Assembly: GCA_015501075.1 (NCBI GenBank) | Contig: JADNYJ010000079.1 | Span: 115,104-179,103 of the forward strand | Direction of reading: 5' to 3' | DNA from: Gymnopilus junonius | Lineage: Eukaryota > Basidiomycota > Agaricomycetes > Agaricales > Galerinaceae | Length of the DNA stretch: 64,000 bases | Shown here: positions 15,696 through 27,125 of the stretch, piece by piece | Layout of the letters: every line of letters begins with the position of its first letter | How positions within the stretch are numbered: the stretch's first letter is position 1 | Position numbers and translations under genes: made by a program | The notes under the pieces: generated by a model | Database searches by the model: none | What the model was told of the DNA's origin: nothing | The model's input: only the letters and a program-made list of their open reading frames with translations

Positions 15696-16571
15696 CTAAC
15701 GAGCACCGGGATATTTCAGAGCGCCCGTCAGAGTTGAATAGTTGCTCACTAACCCAGGCTCTTTGTATGGGTCAAAAGGTTCCGGCATCCCGAAATCAGA
15801 GACAACAGAACGACGTAGGGGGCTTCGAGCAGAAACAGGAGTACGAGAGTCATGGCTTGGACGAGGTGTCCTAGAGTCAGAAACAACTGAACGACGCAGA
15901 GGGCTTTGAGCGGGAACAGGAGTACGAGATTGAGGGCTTGGATGAGGTGTCCCGGAATCAGAGACGGCAGAACGACGGAGGGAGGTCCGAGAGGAAACAG
16001 AAGCACGAGATCGAGGTCGTGGATTAGGTGTGGAAGCCGCGGAAGAGCGGCGAGAATGAGGGTCGGGTGATGCTTCATCCTCAGACTCGGAGTAGTTGCT
16101 ACTTTCTTCGTCGCCGTAATATGCCGTTGAAGAAGGGGTTAGTGAGTGGAAGCGTTGAGGAGTAGTGGCACCTTGACTGCTAGATCTGTCACGTGAATAT
16201 GCAGAACGGCTTGCTGCAATTGAAATGGCTGGGGTTGGACACGTCGGCGGGAAGTTAGGCGAAGGGGCTTCAAAACTATATGGTCGAGGGGTTGGTGGTA
16301 TATAGACAGGTGTAGGCGGGGGTCGTTGGAATTCCTGAACGTGGGAGTAGAATCTAGGAGTCGGCGGAACAAAAGCAGGGGTAGGCGCAGTCGGAGGGTT
16401 AGGTCTGTTTAGGAGGACAGCAGGGGCTTCATGAGGATCATAGGAGGGACCTGGAGAAGATGATGGCGTCCGACACATGTTGTTAAATTCATTAATGGGG
16501 ATTAGATGACGGGGGCGCGGCTCAACAATCGAAGCAGATTCGAATGATACGGTGATATATTGGAAGGCCAT
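15696..16571 (-). CDS. Ser/Pro-rich protein with tandem repeats (291 aa)
   Basis: ATG chosen at 16571-16569 (MAFQYITVSFESASI). A TATA element at 16684-16690 lies about 115 bp upstream, whereas the frame's first ATG at 16748 lies upstream of that element. The middle is Pro-rich with repeats of the type PTPAFVPPTPR and PTPVYIPPTPR. The C-terminal part has three copies of a 26-residue unit built on SPLRRSVVSDSRTP and SRTPVSA. The many SP/TP and RRS motifs look like phosphorylation sites. No catalytic domain is seen. Probably an intrinsically disordered protein; function unknown. Confidence 0.6.
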   Translation of the reverse strand: MAFQYITVSFESASIVEPRPRHLIPINEFNNMCRTPSSSPGPSYDPHEAPAVLLNRPNPPTAPTPAFVPPTPRFYSHVQEFQRPPPTPVYIPPTPRPYSFEAPSPNFPPTCPTPAISIAASRSAYSRDRSSSQGATTPQRFHSLTPSSTAYYGDEESSNYSESEDEASPDPHSRRSSAASTPNPRPRSRASVSSRTSLRRSAVSDSGTPHPSPQSRTPVPAQSPLRRSVVSDSRTPRPSHDSRTPVSARSPLRRSVVSDFGMPEPFDPYKEPGLVSNYSTLTGALKYPGAR

Positions 16572-16683
16572 AAGTGAAATGCTGTATGCGATATGTTTAA
16601 AGGCGGATGCCGGGTTGGAAGTGGAGGATGAGCGTGGCGAATTGGCGGTGGGGATTGTACTTCTATTGAAGGTGGGCGCAGCA

Positions 16684-16690
16684 TTTATAT
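16684..16690 (-). promoter_or_regulatory. Probable TATA box of the Ser/Pro-rich gene
   Basis: The minus strand reads CATATAAATG at this place. It decides the choice of the internal start codon at 16571. Confidence 0.4.
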
Positions 16691-16748
16691 GGTGCGCAAA
16701 AGGCCCTCGTTTGGCCCAGGGTGGCAGTTGGCCTGCACAATGCATCAC

Positions 16749-17724
16749 ACTGGACTAAAAACCGTAATACTAAGCACACTTCGTCATGCAGTGTAAATGT
16801 TTGTTGCAACGGAGAATATTTGGCGAGGGAGTTTATTGTTGATATTATTTTAGCCTATTTCTGGGAAGTTTACTTCAATAAAGTGCACGCACGGAAAACA
16901 CACGAAAGAAGACTCACAGACCACTGGCTTCAATAGTCGGCAGAGAATGAGGGCCATCTTTCAGTTTTTTCAAATGCTGAAAATTCTAGTTGACACAAGC
17001 TCGTCCGGTGAGTTATAGATCAGCATGTCACCACCACAGCACCAAGGGTAGCGATGGGCAGAGTCGTTAAATATCATCGTTCTGTTGTGAGAAGTATTGC
17101 CTAAAACCTAAAGTCAACACAATGTAGGAGATTTGACGCTGCGGCCGCTCACGCTGAGACCATGTCAGGGCCTACGCATTATCTTGCTAAGCACAAAATG
17201 GGAGAAAGAGCAGTAGGAGCGTCGCATTCGTTCAGACCATGGCCTCCAGTTTTTCGCCTTCAGACTTGAAACTGAAGAATACGCTTGAGTTGGCGATACC
17301 GGCGGGCCAAAGCATGTTCAACCTTCCGCCTTTGGTAATTTATGGATTTCTTTACTAGTCGGGCGTCGTAACTTGAGGGGGAATAAAAAAAGGAGTATGA
17401 AATTAAGGAAGAAGTGCAAGACTGAAAGGAGGACTGGCGCAGCAGTTTCAGTCAAGACGTGGTGGTGGTTAAGAATGGGCAGTCTGAGTGTGACAGTCAG
17501 GGTAGGCAAAGTCACACTTGCACGTGATGTCAGAACTCACTACGTAACCAGTTCCTGGTAGGGGCGTAGGGACGCATGAAAATATGTACAGTACTGCATA
17601 AGTAAACCCTGCAATACTAGGTAAAAAATAAGAGGATGAGAAATAAAATTATGTTTAAATTTTGGACGTTGCTTAGGAGGCGAAAAGCAAAAAATGGATG
17701 AAAACAGTCAGGCTGCAAAACATT
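16749..17724. other. Intergenic region, no gene seen
   Basis: Nearly 1 kb with only short open frames and no splice-consistent model. It separates the Ser/Pro-rich gene from the 3' end of the DUF6699 gene. Confidence 0.4.
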
Positions 17725-18978
17725 CTAATGGGTACCAAATGTAATCATCCATCCGCCTCCGTTAATCGTCGGTTCAATGCCTCTAAACCACATAATGCCC
17801 CCAAGAGCGTCACAGCGTCTCATTACATCGTCAAATCTCTCCATTCTGCGATATGATTCCATTTGACACCGCTCTTTCAGAGCCCTCGCCGCCGCCTGCT
17901 GCCTCAAAGGTGGCCAGCTCATCTGTTCATCCCGCGTCACCGGAACCTGGAAGGTCTTCCAAATTTCAGTGAGAATATCGCCATTCTGTATACCACGAGG
18001 ATTATACACAGTAAACGGCCAGGGAAACGTGGGCGCAGTATCACCTGCGACGGCATTGAAGTGCATGTGGGTAAGGAAAGGATAAGTCGCAGGCTGCGCG
18101 AAATCCGGAGGTTCGCAATCCACAATAAAGGGTGTGCAGCCGTATCTGAGAGCCGTCGGTGACAAAGGGTTGTCAGATAGACACCAACTGAGAGGCGACG
18201 GACCCCAGAGAGAATGTTGAAGGAGTGGATTGATTTGGACTTCCCAGGGGAAAGGAAGAGGTTCATTTGGCACAGGATCCTTCCAACGACTTGGACGGGG
18301 TGGAAGAGCGCGGTGCTTAACGCCAGGAACCCATGTTTCGGGATGAGGTGAATGGTTTGGTCCGCGGAGGTTCTGGATCCTTGATTTGAGGTCCTGAGTA
18401 GTTATACTCTTCTCGCTCGTTACAGCTGCACGTCAAAAATGGAACCTGTTTATAAGATCTAGATATAGGAGACAACTCGAAAGACCTACGAGAATTGATC
18501 GCCATGACGTCGTGTAGCATTGGACGGGCCCAATATCCGTATTGTTTCCATTCATGAAGTTCGACCTTTGAAGACTGAAAGGTGTTTGATTTGCTGGCGT
18601 TACCAGAAGGAATAGATATAACGATCTCTTCGTCTAAAGAGAATGTACCTGTTGGCACCAATAGATAGTTAGCAATGCCTGAATCGAGGCAGTCAGATGT
18701 AAATACTCACCCGTCTGAAAGAATTTACGTATCCGAGCCCAGAACCCTTTCTTCCTTCCCGGCACAGGGACTCTAATTAAGCTGATAGTCGGCGTCGAGG
18801 ACGATGATGTTATAGGGCTCTCGGGAGTGACCCTCGGGATATCAAAAACGGGCCTTAACGGGGACAATGGCAACTCGTGATCGCTGAATGGGGTACTTTG
18901 CCATGGCTGAGAAAGATCATCGTCGGGATCGACTGAGCGATAATACCCAGCGTTGTGCGCGTACGAAGGTCTACCCAT
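17725..18978 (-). CDS. DUF6699 domain protein (375 aa)
   Basis: Exons on the minus strand are 18978-18711, 18648-18490 and 18425-17725. Phases agree at both introns (62 and 64 bp) and give one frame from MGRPSYAHNAGYY to WMITFGTH. The N-terminal 200 residues are Ser/Pro-rich and look disordered, with a basic patch (GRKKGFWARIRKFF). The C-terminal part matches the DUF6699 pattern: PWEVQINPLL, FLTHMHFNAV, PWPFTVYNPRGIQNGDILTEIW and VTRDE. The domain is common in Agaricomycetes and its biochemical role is unknown. A second, more divergent member lies at 22027-23353. Confidence 0.72.
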
Positions 18979-20107
18979 GGCGTTCGAGAGGGGGATGATA
19001 GGAGTTCATGATCAAGAAGATAGACGCTGTGCAGGCAAGTTTTTCTTTGCAGGCGGGAAAAAAAGGAAAAACGCGCCGGACACGAGGCCGATTCTTGTTC
19101 CTTTTCGGCAAATTCGCCTCGAGGCGCGGTACGTCAATGTCATTCCACGGTGCTCAGTAGTGAGAGTCAGCACGACTTCCCTTTGCGAAATTCCAGAATG
19201 AGTTACGATGCTGTGTATAAGACGATCAAGACTCAAACTCAAAGGCCCATGCCATATCGAGTTAGATATTTAAGTTGTTGTCCTCATCGCAACTTCAGGC
19301 CGTTTGTCAGGTCAACTGAGCCCAAGAACTTATAGAGCAGAGAAGTTGAAAGTAAGCAGAAAAGTATCTATATTCTGTTCATTCATCCAGCAGTGGCTGC
19401 AGTCGAGAGCGCAAGAATATTTGAGAAAGCAATGAGAAAGGCCAGAAAAGATTTGGCCTCGCTTTGTAATCCTATACAGTTACTTCGCTCCCTGCCGAAA
19501 GTCCATCGCAGAGCGTTCAACGTCAACGTTGTGGCAGTGCCATCTGGCAGGTACATACTTAGTGGATTAGATTAGATTACTTCCCATCAGCGGCTGTGCA
19601 TGTTCTGTGTGCCAGCGCGTCCCGCACTCTGAATATAATTCCAAGCTTGCCTCTTGCCACTACGTGCGACGCTATCCGCACGGCCTGCTCGACGCGTCTC
19701 CGAGCACCAGCTCCCCAGATACGAGGCAGAACGGCCTACTCCAACGTTGACTGGTTGACCTTCCTCCTTACATTTCTTTTGCAACTTGAATCGTCTGAGC
19801 TAGACATCATACCTTCATATCCGCTCTAGTGATATTTCTAATGCTGAAATCTGGACGATATTTTTGCTTACGGTAATGCTCCAAAAATCTCGTTTCTCAT
19901 TCTTTGCGCCTTCCTATATTGGATGCCTCTGGAAATCGCTCGGCTCGAAGTTTTACGTATAACACTGGTCCCTACATACGAACGCGCTTGCTTCGATCCA
20001 TGCGTAATGCTCGATCTTGGCGGATCCAATTCACAACCAGTAGTTCTGTGACCGTAATTCCCTTGCTTCTGGACTGCACCTCCTTGGTGTGTCATAGATG
20101 ACTTCAG
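18979..20107. other. Intergenic region, no gene recognised
   Basis: Only short open frames are present; none has recognisable motifs or convincing exon borders. It extends from the DUF6699 promoter to the kinase remnant. Confidence 0.35.
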
Positions 20108-20862
20108 CTATGAGTTGAGCCATTCATGGGCGAGCAACTCCTGACACGTCGCCCTTTTTTTGGGGTCTAATGTGAGCATCAATCCGAAGAAGCTAATAAA
20201 GACGGCTATATCATCTGGTCCTGGTTCCTCTGAATCCCCTCAGACACGCTTCTTGAGGGACGTCCGACTTAGGAGTGGTATGTTCAACGGGCCTTATATC
20301 ATTGTGATTGAGTTAAGTTTCAGCTTGTCTTAGCCAATCCCTAATAAAACCGGATGTTATTCCAGAGTCCACTCCTTACATACACACAGCTTTGTTGGGT
20401 GATTATCCAGCGCAAATGGTGAAACGCGGAAAGTACAGTCACCTGTATTTTGAAAAGGACGGTGAGGCGTCAATCCGTGTCTCCAGCCCCAGTATTCTTA
20501 ACTCAATCACAATGATATACTAATTAATGACGAAAATTTCAATGATGTAATAAAAAGTATAACTTGTTGATATTTTGAGAGCTCCAAACTGTTGGGCCCC
20601 ATTACTAACATGTGAACATGTTCCACAAGACAGAATGGTCGATATTGAAGTAAATCAACACACACCTCTCATACTGAACTAGCCACACTGTGAAATAAAT
20701 GCCCCATCCAAGCTTTCTTAGAATGCGGTAACGCGCATCCAAGACATCGCCTACCGCAGCTGGGTGATATCCTTCACGCCTATACTCGTCGAGAGGTTCT
20801 TCATCCGCGGCCCAATCTTCTTTATGTGGAACATTTTCCTTTTTTGTAGACTGACAAGGCAA
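20108..20862 (-). pseudogene. SRPK-type protein kinase remnant (N-lobe start and C-terminus only)
   Basis: On the minus strand 20862 to about 20670 encodes DEYRREGYHPAAVGD, VLDARYRILRKLGWG and the start of the next strand (FTVWLVQ). This is the N-terminal beginning of SR-protein-kinase-like enzymes, including the Gly-rich loop. About 20225-20108 encodes the other end, with DPKKRATCQELLAHEWLNS and a stop at 20108. The catalytic core (Lys, HRD, DFG) is absent. A 225 bp MITE-like element (20295-20519) lies in the gap. This is a deleted gene copy and cannot be an active kinase. Confidence 0.65.
20295..20519. mobile_element. MITE-like element with 23 bp terminal inverted repeats
   Basis: 20295-20317 and 20497-20519 are perfect 23 bp inverted repeats (beginning TATATCATTG), 225 bp end to end. 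The ends start and finish with TA, as for a mariner-type non-autonomous element. It encodes nothing. It sits inside the kinase remnant. Confidence 0.6.
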
Positions 20863-22026
20863 AAAAAACGCGCAGAATGGGAGGGCGCTTCAGCGGATTC
20901 ATGGTAACTTGTATGAGACGTGAAAATAGATCCACTTGCAAGAGCCGAAGCTGCCGAACACGTTTCACTGTGAAGTCAATTAAATGCGAAGTGACATACA
21001 CTCTGCTAGGATGATGATGACACGGGGAATTGGATGGCCCTATATATTTTACCACCTTATACCCAAATTTATCTTATGACTTTAAGGGTGGGGCGCGTCT
21101 CAGAGCCTCAGACGCGATTACATCACGTGCTGTTAAAATTTATTCCCCAACACCACGCGTCCGATACATACTTCGTACTTTAACCATGCTTTCAGCTTAC
21201 GACTGCGACGGACTGTCTTCTACGCATACTTTAACCGACCTGTGTGTCTATAAACAAAGCTTGAGCTTGTCATGGTCTTCCACGTAAATCACCTGACTTT
21301 GGGTGGCACACTTATGGAACACCGGAAACCTATCTTCGTTCATCTGATTCGCCGAAGATGGGCCTTGATAACGGTGCTTCAATAGCTCTACTCTGCGACG
21401 TGAATGCTTGTTCTTGGGTTTTGTCGATGTAAAGATTGATGGTTTCCATTAGAGGATGAAAAATCCCAACTCCTTGTGTCCTATGTCATCTTGACGGGTT
21501 TCTAGAGTACCGTGCGGCATTGGGCGTTGCTTAAAACCATTTCAAATACTCTGTTTTCTGCCCTCTGTATCTAAGTGACTTTTTTAATGTCGATATTCTC
21601 ACCGTCTTACATCGGATCCTGGACTATGTCTGCCTCGTTGCAGCTTCCAGAGTTTCTCATTGCAATTGATGGACTAACTTAGGATCTTCTTGGGTAGGCC
21701 TTTTTTGACCCGGAAGGTCCTCAGAGTGCTTTATTTACCGGCACTAATGCAGCGTCTCACGAGGCATTTTGTGGATGCTCAAATTGATGTCAATAGCCAA
21801 TCATTCGAATCTGCAGTGTGTGTGCACTACTCATTCCGCTCTCGCACGAAAATCACATCAATAAGGCTCGAAGAAAAATCATGCTCCTTCCATAAATTGA
21901 AAATTTCCAATCGATAAAGCTTCAGATCAAGACTTGATTTTACACGCTGCCGTCCTTCCGAAGAGGATATAAATCGAGTGTGTGTTTTTTCAATTGCCTC
22001 TCCTCATCCGCCGCAAGTGATCTTGT
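20863..22026. other. Intergenic region, no gene seen
   Basis: About 1.2 kb with no supported gene. It is bounded by the kinase remnant and the promoter of the second DUF6699 gene. Confidence 0.4.
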
Positions 22027-23353
22027 ATGTTCTTCTCAAAATCATTCGACTACCTTCGTGGAAAGGTCGGCTACCACACTCTTCCCACTATGGAAAATGG
22101 TATGTCTCCAACTAATCAAGGATCTCATCAAGTGCCAGCTCCTTTTCCGAACATGACCGGTGGGTACCTTAGATTACCTGCCATGTTGTTTCGACAGTCA
22201 TATTTTTATGTTATGCATATTATCAGGTCATCCAAGCAGCTATGGCCCGTATCCCACTCCTCAGTGGAACTACACGCAAAATTATGCCCCGCCGCAGGCG
22301 CAACAGTACCCTTACCCGTATTCATACCCATACTCTTTTCCTCAGGCTCCTCCGCCAGCTCCAATCCCTCTGTACCACACACCGCATAAGCCTTTCGTTC
22401 CATATTCCCAGCCAGCGGTACCGTATTACTCTCAAGCTCCGGTCGCACCTCCTGCCGCGCCTCCTGCTTTTGTGCACCATAGTCGTAATCGCTCACAATC
22501 TCGCCATGCAAGGGACGCAGAGTCGCATGCGCCGCCAGCCTCACGTTCTGGACTTGCTGCCCCGACCTTGAATAACTCCAACATAAGACTGGATAAGGAG
22601 CACGCCACACATAACGAGGCGCGGAACAACCCTCGATTCCGGAGGGAGCCTACACCTGGCCCTTCTCGTCCTCGACGACCGGCGACGCCACACCCCGAAG
22701 CCTCCTCTAGCTTGACCGTTGCTGATGAACCACCCATCCGGAAGGTTGCAAATAAATATTATTCACTGCTCAACGAGCTGTCGTCAACTCCGGAATATCC
22801 CTTAATAGATTGGAATATCACTCACCGATTGCACCACGCCAAAATGACAGTACGGCCTGGGAAGACGGAGCAGTTAGACATGAACAAAATAGCTATCTAC
22901 CCAGACCCACCTTTCGTATATATTACGACGCTCAACCTTAGCTCTGCTCTTCAAGACGTTCTCAACCGCTGGGGCCCTATCATCATTAGACCGAGGAAGA
23001 GCGCAGACAAGAGTGAGTCATTGCCATTCACCCTGGGTGATATCCTCCAAGCGCTCCACCGTTACTTCAACACCTACTTGTCTCGGGAAGAAGTTAAGGC
23101 CTTGTCCTCTGAAGAGAATGTGGCTATGAGGGGGTCTGGTTCTAAGCGGTGGAGGGCTGCTCATGAAAGTTACAAACTCGGCTGGAGTGAAAAGGACGAC
23201 AGAGACCTTCTGTCGGATATCAGTGAAGGTTATGTCAGGGCAGACTTCCTTGATGGGCACTTGTATTTCGGCGGGCTGCAGATCTTGTCTAACTTCCACG
23301 AAACAAAGACTTTGTACTTAATCCTGGAAAATTCCCCTCCGAAGAAAACGTAA
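22027..23353 (+). CDS. DUF6699-type protein with Pro/Tyr-rich N-terminus (419 aa)
   Basis: Exons 22027-22159 and 22227-23353; the 67 bp intron (GTGGGT..TATCAG) keeps phase. The N-terminal half is Pro/Tyr/Gln-rich (QQYPYPYSYPYSFPQAPPP) and then Arg/Ser-rich. The C-terminal half has the domain: LIDWNITHRLHHAK, IYPDPPFVYITTLNL, LPFTLGDILQALHRYF and LSREEVKAL. That pattern (ligand-like beta strands, then GDIL..I..YF, then REE) matches DUF6699 and the gene at 17725-18978. It continues with GWSEKDDRDLLSDISEG. The function is unknown; there is no signal peptide. Confidence 0.72.
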
Positions 23354-23558
23354 CGCAGATGCTTTGGTACATACTTAAACCTCTTGTGTTACAATCCAAA
23401 TCATTTAACTTGTGTATTGATCGTTAATACAGACGGACGTTTTGAATTAACGTTACATCTTCGCTCGGTTTCATCGCTTCAGAAACGTTGGTTTTTAAAT
23501 CCGTAGGCTAAATTCTCGTATTTTACACGTTATTCGTGTTCTACATATATAGTACGTA

Positions 23559-24538
23559 TCAAGAGACTGGATATGTGATCATCATAGTACCATTAGTCGA
23601 TGTTCCCGATATGATGGACATGCTGATGGAGTCTCCTGGATCGCTAATTGCTCCCCACAACATTGAAGGATGCTGCCCATCCTGAGTCATGATTTGAATG
23701 TTGGTCATCGTCGTCGTTCCAGTGGGCAACTCGGAAGCAGTGCTGACGTAGTAAATCTCCAGGACCTCGTAAATCCAGTTGTAGACCTCGGTCGTGCTGA
23801 TGGAAAGGGAGGAAGTGGGGATACCGCTGAAGATGGAGTTCCACTTGTACTGCTCGCTGGATCCGCTGCCCGTGGTACCTTCGAACGTCATTACACCAGT
23901 GATGGTTTGGCCTGGCTGAACTTTGACAGGGGTAGTGTAGTACGTTTCAAAGCCAACAATGAACCACGAAGCAACAGCGTAGTATAACCCTCCACCTGCA
24001 GGAGAAACACCAAACTGCAAGACAGGCTGGAAGATACCGTCGAAGGAATTCGGGACAAGGCCGTTGAAGAAGTAAAGAATTTGGTCATTGGTAGTCTTGG
24101 GAATGGGTGGCACAACATAGGATGTCGTAAAGGATGCGATCTGGCTTTTGCCAGTGTTGTTCCAGTAGGAGTAGGCAACGTATCCCTCGGCTAAATCTCG
24201 AGACGCGACAGAACTCGGCTCGCCAAAAAGCTTGGCCACAGGGGAGTTGCCTTTGGTTACTGGAGTAGAATGGATCGTAGTGCCGTCGGAGGCGACTATA
24301 TGAACTTCAGATCCGGTGTGGTGGACCCTGGCACTCTCCGGAACAGCGTGAACTCGAGACTTAGGAACAAGGCCGCCCGGAGTGGAAACAAGCTCCTCGG
24401 TCGTGTCCTGGGCTCGTAGTCAGCAAAGAAATAATGTAGCCAAAAGATAGACGTCCATACCGATAGGACTGGATTGGCTATGCTAAGAAATGCTTGAATC
24501 CCAAGAAGGGCGCAGACGCCTATGAGACGCAATGACAT
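23559..24538 (-). CDS. Secreted protein of unknown function, copy 1 (308 aa)
   Basis: Exon 1 (24538-24461) encodes a signal peptide, MSLRLIGVCALLGIQAFLSIA. A 53 bp intron is followed by exon 2, 24407-23559. The mature protein starts with a short charged propeptide-like part (LVPKSRVHAVPESARVHH). It continues with a beta-rich domain carrying GYVAYSYWNNTGKS, YVVPPIPKT, LYFFNGLVPNSFDG, QPVLQFGVSPAGGG, ASWFIVGFETYYT and VQPGQTITGVMTFEG. The pattern suggests a jelly-roll or concanavalin-like fold, but I cannot name the family. It is intact. A second copy lies at 28442-29432 in the same orientation. Confidence 0.7.
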
Positions 24539-27125
24539 GACCTACGTATCGTTTTAGCATACAGGATACAGACACCTCCTTGATATCACTCGCCTTGGGT
24601 ATGAATGTCAACAAATGTTCAAGGGATAAGTCGTTGAAGAAATGAGTGGAGTAAAATTTGTCGCCTTTATCAACGCTTCAGAAAGGCTAAATTCCGGGGA
24701 GAACGCGGTGAAGAAGTACCTTACAGCAAGAGCAAGCCGCCGAAGGTGATGGTATTTTGGAATCGGCATGTTCTAAACAACGAGTATAGGCGAGATTGGT
24801 TCTCGAATTGTCACCAAATTCAATGTGATCTGAATTTCTCATCAACACGGACGTCTGCCAAATTTTGAACCACGTTCCGCAAACACGTCGATGACACAAG
24901 AGTTCCGAATGTCTGTAGTATGACGCCATGTGACCATTCCTGTGCACAAGGACCTTGCCTGTCGGACATGCTTTCTCCTTGGAGCAGTGTGCTGGCAGCA
25001 GAGTAGAGATTGGGTCAGCGGTTTAAATTGATATTTTTGAGAGGCGCACCATCTGAAAGCGTAGCCTATTTAGAAAAGAATTGACAGGTGAAGCTTCACT
25101 CTATATAAAGAGAGAATTTTCTATTTTCACCATTTGGAATTAAGCGAGTTTTCTCTGCTTCCCATTTATTTTAGAAAGCACGGAAGTTACATAGGGATGT
25201 GAAAAAGAATGAACATACCGCGGTAGTGGCCCTGGCAGCTTGGCCAGAGTAGAAGAATATGACGCAGTAAGGACTCAACATCAAAGACTAATAAAGCGGG
25301 ATTATGACGCCCTGTTAAATCGTTGCCTGACATTTCGAGCACATGGCTGCAACCAACTACAGCCTGAGGCGGAGAAGAACACAGGCAAAAAGACATTGAC
25401 GGCCCGCATGCAACAACGACGGACAATAAATCGCAGTGATATCCATTGAGCTGGGATTCTCCGAGTATACGAGTACAGGCAAGGAGAGGCGTTTGGAAAG
25501 AAAAGTCCATCTTCCTGTCACAAGTAATCGGAACAACGTTTAACATATCGGACAGTGTGCGGAGCGGAGCAGCGGTTAAACGTTAAACGCGCATGGATTC
25601 CGATGCCCTAGTGGGAGACCTTCCCCAGAAATAAGTACCTTTCCGAGCGCAATGTGGCCAGGTAGGGCCAGGTGTGACCAGGTGCATCATGAATCGGTGC
25701 CACGGCGCGTCCCGGTATACTGTACAGTAGCATGACGTCAGTTTCATCTTGCCGAAATAAAGCCGGGGCGCCCTGGCATGTCTTCCTTCCAAGTATTTAT
25801 GCAAGGTACGCGTGCTCTTCGGCTATTGCGCTGGCGCCCTTATCATGTATCTCGGACATTGAGGTATCTGGCACGGTAGTACAATATGCAAAATATCAAC
25901 GAATATAAATGTATACCACTCCTAATGATAAATAGGACTCAAGACGAATTTTAAAGCGCTATTGGAACGGTGACTATCGTCCATGAATCGTAGGACATGC
26001 CAAGAGCAAGGCGAATAAGGATAATGGTGGGAGTAAAAGCCTGGAATTTAGAATCAGCAAAATGAATTCAAGACCGAAGAACGTTTGAACAAACATAAAC
26101 CTGATTCACCCGATAATAAGATGATATCCAGGACTCTGTAGAATCCATGTTACTAAGTATGCCAGTTGGGTAACAAAAATGGTGAATCCCGATTCAAGTG
26201 ACATGGCGATAACAATTGAGTATGGACTTCCGCTCAAATATGGAACTTCTTTCTTAAATTCGCGAGACTGGGCCCAGATGCGTATGATGATTGCTGAACA
26301 AACAGGTTGGATACGCACCAGATTCCGGAAATCAAGGCACTAGTCCTGTATCTCTTGTGCGACGAACATTGTACTGCCTCAAGCCCGAGCCCAAATGCAA
26401 GGAGATGTAACCTCACCTGCTAGTGCTCATTAGTAAGACTTCAATAGGATCCAATTCAATTTGGAATGCCACAGCGGTCGAGATTCGGAACTAACGCCAG
26501 TACCCTCTTATTCAAGTCGTCACCAGCACGGCACTATAACACAGTGGAGACTCGGAAAAGATACTCAGCTTGAGTACTTCAAACCAAGACATAAGCATAT
26601 TATAAACACTGGCATAAAATCAAGGCTCTTGGAAGCCTAGACTCAGGACGTGGACCAAGCACTTTAAGAACGAATTTGCGAATTGAGTCAGTCAGCAATT
26701 TTAACACATACCATTAATCAGGTCACTCCCGATATATTAAAACGATAGCTCGAAAAAATTAGTTCCTTGTCTTCAAGTTCTAGACGTAAAGTAGGCAGCA
26801 GCGAAGATCACCGTGACTGATCTCTCCTACGACGCCAAGAACGGGTTAAGACCTATGAAACGTATCAAAGTAACTCGGGACAAATGTATGTCCTTGTTCT
26901 ATAGATGCTAACAGTTTCAAGGTCATTAACGTGCATCCAGATTCGAAAGCAGGGGTAGACCGCCTTTCGAGACCGTGCATCGAAATCCAGCTCCATGTGC
27001 TAACGCGTGAGGGAAGACAAGGAATCAGACAGTATAATCCAAAGGCAATGCTTGCGGCAAGGGACAAGTATGAACGACAGATGTCACATTTTGAAAGCTA
27101 GAAGGATCTCATGTATATCTGGATC
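24539..27125. other. Long intergenic region, no gene recognised
   Basis: About 2.6 kb with scattered short open frames on both strands and no motif, signal peptide or consistent exon chain. It may contain old transposon debris, but nothing I can name. Confidence 0.4.
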
